A stretch of DNA of 64,000 bases from Acidimicrobiales bacterium (GTDB lineage: Bacteria; Actinomycetota; Acidimicrobiia; Acidimicrobiales; SZUA-35): NCBI GenBank assembly GCA_028285495.1, contig JANQPB010000027.1, positions 148,239-212,238 on the forward strand, in the 5' to 3' direction. Both the position numbers and the translations under genes were made by a program. This document shows, in pieces, positions 49,674 through 57,379 of the stretch; position 1 is the first letter of the stretch; each line of letters opens with the position of its first letter. The notes below the pieces were generated by a model. That model had not been told where the DNA came from, did no database searches, and saw only the letters and a list, made by a program, of their open reading frames with translations.

Positions 49674-50452
49674 CAGTTCTTGTCTCCAGCGTCATCGCCG
49701 TCAGCGTCCTCGGTGGCCACCTCGTCGGTGGCACCCTCCTCGGTCGCCTCGGCATCGGAGTCGGTCTCGTCGGTGTCGTCTGCTGCCATGGCTTCCGCAT
49801 CACCCTCGTCGGCGGCGTCAACGTCGGTGCTGCCGTCGGCCGAGTCGTCGGTCGCCTCGGGTGTGGTGTCGTCGGCGTCGGTGGCGTCGACCTGGTCACC
49901 CTCGACCTGGTTCTCGGCCACCTGATCGTCGGTCTGGTCCTCGGCCTCGTCGGCGTCGGCCGCCTCGGCCGCACGGGACCTGGCCACCCGCCTGGCCCGA
50001 TCGCCGCCGCCCGAGCTCCGGCTCGACGACCGCTTCTGGCGGCCCTCGTCCTTGAGCTCGTTGCGCCTGCGGGCCTCGTCGAGCTCGTCGTCGGTGTAGC
50101 GGGCGACCTCGATCGTGAGGTGGCAGGTCTGCTTGTTGATCCGCCCGGCCCGACCGCGGGCCCGGGGACGGAACCGCTTGAGGGTCGGTCCCTCATCCGC
50201 GTAGCAGGCCGAGATGAACAGCTCCTCGGCCACCAGGTCCTCGTTGTGCTGGGCGTTGGCAACGGCCGAGTTCAGGCACTTGCCGATCGGCTCGGCGGCC
50301 AGGCGCTCGGTGAAGGCGAGGATCTCGGACGCCTCGGCCACGCTCTTGCCCCGGATCAGCTTCAGCACGACGCGGGCCTTCGAGGCCGACATCCGCACGT
50401 AGCGGACCTTGGCCCTGGTGCCCGGACGATCGACGGCGGTCGCGGCGGCCAT
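49673..50452 (-). CDS. rplV: 50S ribosomal protein L22 with long acidic C-terminal extension
   Basis: Core [34 protein letters not shown] ... HLTIEVARY, then ~135 aa rich in Asp/Glu/Ala/Thr. Confidence 0.97.
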   Translation of the reverse strand: MAAATAVDRPGTRAKVRYVRMSASKARVVLKLIRGKSVAEASEILAFTERLAAEPIGKCLNSAVANAQHNEDLVAEELFISACYADEGPTLKRFRPRARGRAGRINKQTCHLTIEVARYTDDELDEARRRNELKDEGRQKRSSSRSSGGGDRARRVARSRAAEAADADEAEDQTDDQVAENQVEGDQVDATDADDTTPEATDDSADGSTDVDAADEGDAEAMAADDTDETDSDAEATEEGATDEVATEDADGDDAGDKN

Positions 50453-50730
50453 CAGCGACGACCTCCCCGCTCCTGGCCGGCGTGGAACTTGAAGGTCCTG
50501 GTCGGTGAGAACTCACCGAGCTTGTGACCGACCATCGACTCGGTGATGTACACCGGCACGTGCTTGCGCCCGTCGTGGACGGCCACGGTGTGGCCGACCA
50601 TGTCGGGGATGATGGTCGAGCGACGGGACCAGGTCTTGATGACCCGCTTCTCGTTCTTCTCGTTGAGCTCGTCGACCTTCTTCAGCAGGTGCTCGTCGAC
50701 GAATGCACCCTTCTTGAGACTCCGCGGCAT
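50452..50730 (-). CDS. rpsS: 30S ribosomal protein S19
   Basis: [74 protein letters not shown]. Confidence 0.99.
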   Translation of the reverse strand: MPRSLKKGAFVDEHLLKKVDELNEKNEKRVIKTWSRRSTIIPDMVGHTVAVHDGRKHVPVYITESMVGHKLGEFSPTRTFKFHAGQERGGRR

Positions 50731-50732
50731 AG

Positions 50733-51569
50733 CTACCTCCGACCGCCACGCTTCCGCCGACGGCGGATGATCAGATCATCTGACTTCTTGCCCTTCTTGC
50801 GGGTCCGCCCCTCGGGCTGACCCCAGGGCGACACCGGGTGACGGCCACCCGAGGTCTTGCCCTCGCCGCCACCGTGGGGGTGGTCGACCGGGTTCATGGC
50901 CACGCCCCGGGTCTGGGGGCGCTTGCCCTTCCAGCGGGAGCGGCCGGCCTTGCCGACCTTGATCAGCTCGGCCTCGGCGTTGCCGACCTCACCGACGGTG
51001 GCCCGGCAATCGATGGACACCCGCCGCATCTCGGTCGATGGCAGCCGCAGGGTTGCGGTCATGCCCTCCCGGGCGACCAGCTGGACGCTGGTGCCGGCCG
51101 AGCGACCCATCTTGGCCCCGCCACCCGGCTGCAGCTCGACGGCGTGCACGGTGGTGCCGACCGGGATGTAGCGCAACGGCAGCGCGTTGCCCGGGCGGAT
51201 GTCGGACCCCGGGCCCGAGGACACCCGGTCCCCGACCTTCAGGTCGCGGGGGGCGAGGATGTAGCGCTTCTCGCCGTCGTGGTAGTGCAGCAGGGCGATC
51301 CGGCAGTTGCGGTTCGGGTCGTACTCGATCGAGGCGACGGTGGCGGGCACGCCGTCCTTGTTTCGCCGGAAGTCGACCACCCGGTAGCGGCGCTTGTGAC
51401 CGCCGCCCCGGTGTCGGGAGGTCTTGCGCCCGTCGTTGTTGCGGCCGCCGGTCGAGTGCTGGGGGGCCAGCAGCGACTTCTCGGGCCGGTTCGTGGTGAG
51501 GTCCGAGAAGTCCGAGCTGGTCTGGAACCGGCGGCCCGGGCTGGTCGGCTTGCGCTTGCGGATGGCCAT
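50733..51569 (-). CDS. rplB: 50S ribosomal protein L2
   Basis: [25 protein letters not shown] ... [29 protein letters not shown]. Confidence 0.99.
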   Translation of the reverse strand: MAIRKRKPTSPGRRFQTSSDFSDLTTNRPEKSLLAPQHSTGGRNNDGRKTSRHRGGGHKRRYRVVDFRRNKDGVPATVASIEYDPNRNCRIALLHYHDGEKRYILAPRDLKVGDRVSSGPGSDIRPGNALPLRYIPVGTTVHAVELQPGGGAKMGRSAGTSVQLVAREGMTATLRLPSTEMRRVSIDCRATVGEVGNAEAELIKVGKAGRSRWKGKRPQTRGVAMNPVDHPHGGGEGKTSGGRHPVSPWGQPEGRTRKKGKKSDDLIIRRRRKRGGRR

Positions 51570-51582
51570 GGTGCTCTCTGCC

Positions 51583-51876
51583 TCAGTTCGAGTACAGGTC
51601 GATCTCACCCTCGGCGAGGGTGACGATGGCCCGCTTGGTCGTCGGTCGGAAGCTGGTGGTGTTGCGTCGCCGGTCGCGGACGCGCTTGCCCTTGCGGGTC
51701 AGGGTGTTGACCTTGGCCACCTTCACGCCGTCGAACATGGCCTCGACGGCGTCGGAGATCTCCGGCTTCGAGGCGTTGGGGGCGACGATGAAGGTGTAGG
51801 CGTTGAGGTCTTCGGCGGTGGTGAAGGACTTCTCCGAGATCACCGGCTCGATGATCACGTCGCTCGGGTCACGCAT
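51583..51876 (-). CDS. rplW: 50S ribosomal protein L23
   Basis: [54 protein letters not shown]. Confidence 0.98.
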   Translation of the reverse strand: MRDPSDVIIEPVISEKSFTTAEDLNAYTFIVAPNASKPEISDAVEAMFDGVKVAKVNTLTRKGKRVRDRRRNTTSFRPTTKRAIVTLAEGEIDLYSN

Positions 51877-51878
51877 GG

Positions 51879-52508
51879 TCAGTCGGTCCCTTCAGCGGAG
51901 GCGGCGCCCGGCATGCTGTGCCGGGCGAAGATCACGTAGTCGCTGACCAGCACGTCGTAGGTGTTGAGCTGGTCGGCGACCAGGGTGTGGACCTCGGGCA
52001 GGTTGCGGAAGCTCTTGGCTGCCGTCTCGTCCTCGCGGCCGAGCACGACGAGCACCCGACCATCGACGTCGAGCGCCTCGAGCACCGACCTGGCCTGCTT
52101 GGTGCTGGGGGCCTCGAAGTTCCAGTCCTCGACGATCCGGACCTTGTCGTCGGCCGCCCGGTCGGACAGGGCCGAGCGCAGGGCCAGCTTGATCATCTTC
52201 TTGTTGGTCCGCTCGGAGTAGTCGCGAGGCTTCGGCCCGTGGGCGATGCCGCCACCGATCCAGATCGGCGACCGGGTCGAACCGGCCCTGGCCCGACCGG
52301 TGCCCTTCTGCTTCCACGGCTTGGCCCCACCGCCCCGGACCTCGGCCCGGGTCTTGGTCGAGTGGGTGCCGGCACGGCGGGCGGCCAGCTGGGCGTTGAC
52401 GACCTGGTGCATGACCGGAACGTTCGGCTCGATGCCGAACGTGGCGTCGTCGAGATCGACCGAGCCGCTGTCGGAGCCGGTCAGCGTCTTCACGGCAACG
52501 GAGACCAT
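51879..52508 (-). CDS. rplD: 50S ribosomal protein L4
   Basis: HQVVNAQLAARRAGTHSTKTRAEVRGGGAKPWKQKGTGRARAGSTRSPIWIGGGIAHGPKPRDY. Confidence 0.98.
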   Translation of the reverse strand: MVSVAVKTLTGSDSGSVDLDDATFGIEPNVPVMHQVVNAQLAARRAGTHSTKTRAEVRGGGAKPWKQKGTGRARAGSTRSPIWIGGGIAHGPKPRDYSERTNKKMIKLALRSALSDRAADDKVRIVEDWNFEAPSTKQARSVLEALDVDGRVLVVLGREDETAAKSFRNLPEVHTLVADQLNTYDVLVSDYVIFARHSMPGAASAEGTD

Positions 52509-53167
52509 CAGCCCTCACTCCCGTTGTCGGTGCCGCGCTTGACGGCGTTGCGGATGATGACGGTGCCGCCCTTCGGGCCGGGCACCGAGCCACGGACCAG
52601 GACGACGTTCTTCTCGGCGTCGGCCTGCACGACCCGCAGGCTCTGGGTGGTGACCCGCTCGCCGCCCATGCGGCCGGCCATCCTGGTGCCCTTGAAGACC
52701 CGGGCCGGGGTGGCGCACTGGCCGACCGAGCCGGGCATCCGGTGGATCAGGTGGGCGCCGTGCGAGGCCTTCTGGCCGGAGAAGTTGTGGCGCTTCATGA
52801 CGCCGGCGAAGCCCTTGCCCTTGCTGGTGCCGATGGCGTCGACCATGTCGCCGGGGGAGAACGTGTCGGCGCCGAACTCGTGGCCGACCGGGTACTCGGA
52901 GGTGTCGTCGACCCGGAGCTCGACCAGCTCGGTGCCGGGCTCGACGCCGGCGGCGGCGTAGTGGCCGGCGGCCGGCTTGGAGAGCTTCCGGGCCTCCTTG
53001 TTGCCGACGGTGACCTGGATTGCCGAGTAGCCGTCGTTCTCCGGGGTCTTGACCTGGACGACCCGGCAGGGGGTGACCTTCACGACGGTGACGGGCACGA
53101 TCTTGTTGTCGTCGTCCCAGACCTGTGTCATGCCGACCTTCTCGCCGACAATCGCCTTCTGAACCAT
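52508..53167 (-). CDS. rplC: 50S ribosomal protein L3
   Basis: IVGEKVGMTQVWDDDNKIVPVTVVKVTPCRVVQVKT ... KGKGFAGVMKRHNFSGQKASHGAHLIHRMPGSVG. Confidence 0.98.
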   Translation of the reverse strand: MVQKAIVGEKVGMTQVWDDDNKIVPVTVVKVTPCRVVQVKTPENDGYSAIQVTVGNKEARKLSKPAAGHYAAAGVEPGTELVELRVDDTSEYPVGHEFGADTFSPGDMVDAIGTSKGKGFAGVMKRHNFSGQKASHGAHLIHRMPGSVGQCATPARVFKGTRMAGRMGGERVTTQSLRVVQADAEKNVVLVRGSVPGPKGGTVIIRNAVKRGTDNGSEG

Positions 53168-53236
53168 GATGCTGTCTGTCTCTTTCCCGTCAGAGGGCTG
53201 TGGTGCCGTGTGGCGACACCAGGCCGTTCACGCGAA

Positions 53237-53271
53237 CGCTCCGCTTGCGGATTCCCACAGCGAGCGGAGCG
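53237..53271 (-). promoter_or_regulatory. Hairpin in the predicted rplC operon leader
   Basis: CGCTCCGCT (53237-53245) / AGCGGAGCG (53263-53271), about 70-105 nt upstream of rplC start. Confidence 0.35.
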
Positions 53272-53604
53272 GATTCGGTTGTGCCGTGCGGTTCCTCGGC
53301 GGGCCGAGGCCTTCGCGGACGTCGATTCGCAGTCATCCTCGGCTCGGGGGGCCGGGCCGGAGGCCGTTGCAGTGGTGTCGAGGACCGGAGCGTCGAGCCG
53401 GGGGACTCGACCTGTCGTCAGGTTTGCATCAGGTCCTCGAACCAGGACCCTACGAGCCTAGCTCGGCGCCCCGCTGGTTCCACCCGAGGGCGGCTGCTCG
53501 AGCGGACTCGCCGTCGCCGCGGCTGAGGCTGCGGCCGACGTCGTGGCCGGAACCGAGGGAAGCAGGTCATTGACGCCATCCGTGTTCCGGGGTTGGCTTG
53601 CTCC

Positions 53605-54606
53605 ATGCGGCACGTGGCGATCACCTGCTTCCCCGGGTTCCAGCCCCTCGACATCACCGGACCCCACGAGGTGCTCGCCGGGGCGAACGATGCGATGGAC
53701 CACCTCGGCCGGAGTGGGCCCCGCTACCGGATCGACCTCGTGGCGGCCGATCCCGGCCCGGTGGTGGCGCAGTCTGGTCTGCCGCTCGTGGCCACCCATC
53801 CCCTCCGGACCGGCGGCGACCCCTACGACACGATCGTCGTGCCGGGCGGCGGCGGGACCCGCCGCCCCGATGCCCGCCTGATCCGTTGGCTCGAGGCCGA
53901 GGGGCCGAGGGCCAGGCGGCTGGCGTCGGTGTGCACCGGGGCCTTCGTGGTGGCGGCTGCCGGCCTGTGCGACGGCCGGCGGGTCACCACCCACTGGGCC
54001 TACGCCGCCGAGCTGGCCGCCGCCCACCCCGGCTGCGTGGTCGACCCCGACCCGATCTACCAGTGCGACGGCGCGCTGTGGACCTCGGCCGGCGTGACCG
54101 CCGGGATCGACCTCACCCTGGCCCTGGTCGAGCAGGACTGCGGGCCGGCCGTTGCCCAGCTCGTCGCCCGCCACCTCGTCGTGTACCTCCGCCGGCCGGG
54201 CAACCAGTCGCAGTTCGGCTCGGCCGTGTGGGCCGAGGCAACCGAGCTGGCTCCGGTCCGGGCCGCCTGCGAGCTGGTCCACGAGGCCCCGGCCGCCGAC
54301 CTCGGGGTCGAGGCGCTGGCCGCCCACGTCGGTCTGTCACCGCGGCACTTCGCCAGGGTGTTCCGGGCCGAGGTCGGCGAGTCGCCCGCCCGCTATGTCG
54401 AGCGGGTCCGGGTCGAGGCCGCAAGGGCCATCCTCGAGCGGGAGCCGGTCGGCCTCGCCCAGGTGGCCGAGCGCTGCGGCTTCGGGACGACCGAGACGTT
54501 GCGCCGGGCCTTCCACCGTCGCCTCGGCATCTCCCCCGCCGCCTACCGCCGGCAGGCCGTGTCGACCTCGCCGGCGGTGTCCGGGCCGAGTCAGGCAGCG
54601 ACGTGA
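53605..54606 (+). CDS. GlxA family transcriptional regulator (DJ-1/PfpI + AraC HTH)
   Basis: MRHVAITCFPGFQPLDITGPHEV ... SVCTGAFVVAAAGLCDGRRVTTHW ... LGVEALAAHVGLSPRHFARVFRAEVGESPARYVERVRVEAARAIL. Confidence 0.95.
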   Translation: MRHVAITCFPGFQPLDITGPHEVLAGANDAMDHLGRSGPRYRIDLVAADPGPVVAQSGLPLVATHPLRTGGDPYDTIVVPGGGGTRRPDARLIRWLEAEGPRARRLASVCTGAFVVAAAGLCDGRRVTTHWAYAAELAAAHPGCVVDPDPIYQCDGALWTSAGVTAGIDLTLALVEQDCGPAVAQLVARHLVVYLRRPGNQSQFGSAVWAEATELAPVRAACELVHEAPAADLGVEALAAHVGLSPRHFARVFRAEVGESPARYVERVRVEAARAILEREPVGLAQVAERCGFGTTETLRRAFHRRLGISPAAYRRQAVSTSPAVSGPSQAAT

Positions 54607-54654
54607 GCCGGCCGACGAGACCGCCGGCCACATCGCCGTCCGCTGCCACCGTGC

Positions 54655-54690
54655 AACCCATCCAACCCATCCGACCCATCCAACCCATCC
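54655..54690. repeat. 9-bp tandem repeat x4 (AACCCATCC, one variant)
   Basis: AACCCATCC AACCCATCC GACCCATCC AACCCATCC, directly followed by ACAGGAG (RBS). Confidence 0.9.
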
Positions 54691-54706
54691 ACAGGAGACC
54701 CGAACC

Positions 54707-55345
54707 ATGCAGATAGCCGTCCTCCTCTTCGATCGGCTCACGGCCCTCGACGCCATCGGCCCCTACGAGACGCTCCAACGCCTCCCCGGAGCCACGGTCA
54801 CCTTCGTGGCCGAGAAGCCGGGCGAGTACCGCACCGACAACGGCTTCCTCGGCCTCATGGCCGACGCATCGCTGGACGAGGTGACCAGCCCCGACGTCGT
54901 CGTCGTGCCCGGTGGCGTCGGCACCAGGCAACTCCTCGACGACGGGCCCGTCCACGACTGGATCCGCGCCGTCCACGCCGGCAGCCGCTACACCACCTCG
55001 GTCTGCACCGGGTCGCTGCTGCTGGCTGCGGCCGGCCTGCTGGACGGCCTCACCGCGACCACCCACTGGGGGGCCTACGACAAGTTGAAGGAGCTCGGTG
55101 CGATCCCGACCGGCGACCGGGTGGTCGAGCACCTCGACCAGCGGATCATCACCGCCGCCGGGGTGTCGTCCGGGATCGACATGGCGCTGCGACTCTCCGA
55201 GCTGCTGGTCGACGACGTTGCCGCCAAGGCCATGCAGCTGATGGTCGAGTACGACCCACAGCCGCCGTTCGACGCCGGCAGCGTCGACAAGGCCGGACCC
55301 GATGTGATGGAGCGCCTCATCTCCTACACCGCCGACAAGTCCTGA
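54707..55345 (+). CDS. DJ-1/PfpI family protein (isonitrile hydratase-like)
   Basis: MQIAVLLFDRLTALDAIGPYETLQRLPGATVTFVAEKPG ... TTSVCTGSLLLAAAGLLDGLTATTHW ... ITAAGVSSGIDMALRL; RBS AGGAG. Confidence 0.92.
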   Translation: MQIAVLLFDRLTALDAIGPYETLQRLPGATVTFVAEKPGEYRTDNGFLGLMADASLDEVTSPDVVVVPGGVGTRQLLDDGPVHDWIRAVHAGSRYTTSVCTGSLLLAAAGLLDGLTATTHWGAYDKLKELGAIPTGDRVVEHLDQRIITAAGVSSGIDMALRLSELLVDDVAAKAMQLMVEYDPQPPFDAGSVDKAGPDVMERLISYTADKS

Positions 55346-55424
55346 GCCCCCTGGCGGCGTGGCCGCCGACCGGGAGCCTCGGCGATTCCGGCGAACGGCG
55401 GCCCCGTCGCTAGTGTCATCCGGC

Positions 55425-56327
55425 GTGTCGCTGGCCAACGTCCTGCTCAACGTCCTGGGACCGGTTGCGATGCTGGTCGCCCTCGGGGCGATCGTCGGGC
55501 CCCGGTTGGCCATCGACTCGGGCTCGCTGTCCCGGCTCGCCTACTGGGTCTTCGGTCCTGCCTTCGTGTTCGGCCTGCTGGCCGAGGCCGACCTGGAGCG
55601 GTCGGTGGTCGTCGGACTCGTCGTTGCCGCGCTGGCCGGCATGCTGGCCGCGCTGGCGGTGACCGGCGCCTTCGCCGTCACGACCGGCGCCGGTTACGAG
55701 GCCGGCGCCGCCATCGGCATGACGAGCATGTGGGGCAACGTCGGCAACGCCGGGCTGGCCATCGTCGCCTTCGCCCTCGGTGACGACGCCCTCCCGGTCG
55801 CCGGGGTGCTGATGGTGACGATCAACTTCGTCTCGCTCGTCGTCGGCGTCGGGATGGCCCAGGCCAGGGATGCGTCCATCGGCGCCGCCGTGATCCGGGC
55901 CCTCCGGGCGCCGATGGCCATCGCCGGCATGGTGGCCCTCGTGGTCAACCTGGCCGACCTCGACGTGCCCCTGGTGGCCGACCGCTCGATCGGGCTCCTG
56001 GCCGACGCCCTGATCCCGGTCATGCTGTTCGGGCTCGGTCTGCAGCTGATCGACTCGGGCCGACCACGCTGGTCGGCCGACCTCGGCACGGTGGCGCTGG
56101 CCAAGCTGGCGGTGGCCCCGGCGGTCGCCGCCGTCGTGGCCGTGGCCATTGGCCTCGAGGGTGACGCCAGGGCGGCCGTGGTGATCCAGTCGGCGATGCC
56201 GCCCGCGGTGTTCTGCTCGGTCGTCGCTGCGGAGTACGACCTGCTCCCCGACCGGGTGACCGCCGCCGTCGTTTCGACGACGGCCCTGTCGATCGTGACC
56301 CTGCCGGTGGTGCTGCTCACGGTCTGA
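55425..56327 (+). CDS. AEC family transporter (auxin efflux carrier-like)
   Basis: About 10 hydrophobic segments; MTSMWGNVGNAGLAIVAFALGDDALP; C-terminal PPAVFCSVVAAEYDLLPDRVTAAV. Confidence 0.85.
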   Translation: MSLANVLLNVLGPVAMLVALGAIVGPRLAIDSGSLSRLAYWVFGPAFVFGLLAEADLERSVVVGLVVAALAGMLAALAVTGAFAVTTGAGYEAGAAIGMTSMWGNVGNAGLAIVAFALGDDALPVAGVLMVTINFVSLVVGVGMAQARDASIGAAVIRALRAPMAIAGMVALVVNLADLDVPLVADRSIGLLADALIPVMLFGLGLQLIDSGRPRWSADLGTVALAKLAVAPAVAAVVAVAIGLEGDARAAVVIQSAMPPAVFCSVVAAEYDLLPDRVTAAVVSTTALSIVTLPVVLLTV

Positions 56328-56435
56328 GCGCCGTCCGACGGCCGCGGGACGGCCGGCCAGCCGGGCGGCGGATCGTCCGACGGCTGCGGCCGAAAGCCGC
56401 CGGCACGATCGACGGGTGGTTCCTAGACTCGCCCC

Positions 56436-57287
56436 ATGAGCGACCCGTCGACCGACACCGCCGGAGCCCGGTTCCGGGCCCTCCACCGCCCGGGCCAACC
56501 GTTCGTGCTGGCCAACGCCTGGGACGTCGGATCGGCCAGGATGCTGGCCGCCCTCGGGGCCGAGGCGATCGGCACCTCGTCGGCGGCCCACGCCTTCACC
56601 CTCGGTCGGCCCGACATGGGCGGCGTCAGCCGCGATGAGGCCATCGCCCATGCCGAGACGTTGGTTGCGGCCACACCGCTCCCGGTGTCGGGCGACTTCG
56701 AGAACGGCTTCGGGCCCGAGCCCGAGACGGTGGCCGAGACCGTCCGCCTGGCCGCCGAGGCCGGGCTGGCCGGCATCTCGATCGAGGACACCGACCTGCC
56801 GGGCACCGGCGCCTACGAGTTCGAGCTCGCGGTCGACCGGATCCGGGCCGGGGTCGAGGCGGCCCGAGCGCTCGACGACGACTTCGTGCTCCTGGCCAGG
56901 GCCGACGGCGTGCTCAACCGGTCGTACGACGTCGACGAGGGCATCCGCCGCCTCCTGGCCTACGAGGGGGTCGGGGCCGATGCGCTGTACCTCCCGCTGC
57001 CCCCGGACCTCGACTCGCTCAGGCGGATCTGCGAGTCGGTGTCGACCCCGGTCAACGCCCTGGTGGCCGGGCCCTTCACCCGGCACTCGCGCCAGGAGCT
57101 GGCCGACGCCGGGGTCGCCCGCATCTCGCTCGGCTCCAGCCTGGCCAGGGCCACCCACCGGGTCATCGCCGAGGCGGCCAGGGCGATGTTCTCCGACGGC
57201 GACTTCACCCCACTGGCCAACGGCATCGGCGGCTCCGAGGTCGATCGGCTGCTGGAGGAGGGGGCCGGCACCGCCACACGACCGTGA
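56436..57287 (+). CDS. Isocitrate lyase/PEP mutase family protein
   Basis: FVLANAWDVGSARMLAALGAEAIGTSSAAHAF, VSGDFENGFG, AGLAGISIEDTDLPG. Confidence 0.95.
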   Translation: MSDPSTDTAGARFRALHRPGQPFVLANAWDVGSARMLAALGAEAIGTSSAAHAFTLGRPDMGGVSRDEAIAHAETLVAATPLPVSGDFENGFGPEPETVAETVRLAAEAGLAGISIEDTDLPGTGAYEFELAVDRIRAGVEAARALDDDFVLLARADGVLNRSYDVDEGIRRLLAYEGVGADALYLPLPPDLDSLRRICESVSTPVNALVAGPFTRHSRQELADAGVARISLGSSLARATHRVIAEAARAMFSDGDFTPLANGIGGSEVDRLLEEGAGTATRP

Positions 57288-57379
57288 CCGACCGGGGTTA
57301 ACGCTCCGGCAACCCCGACAACCGACACTTCGATCATCCGCATCCACACCGCACAGCCGGTCGAGCAGGAGGAGGGGCG

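Noticed and set aside
47946-49925. 659-aa plus-strand ORF opposite rpsC/rplP
   Set aside because: Antisense to highly conserved ribosomal genes; composition artefact.
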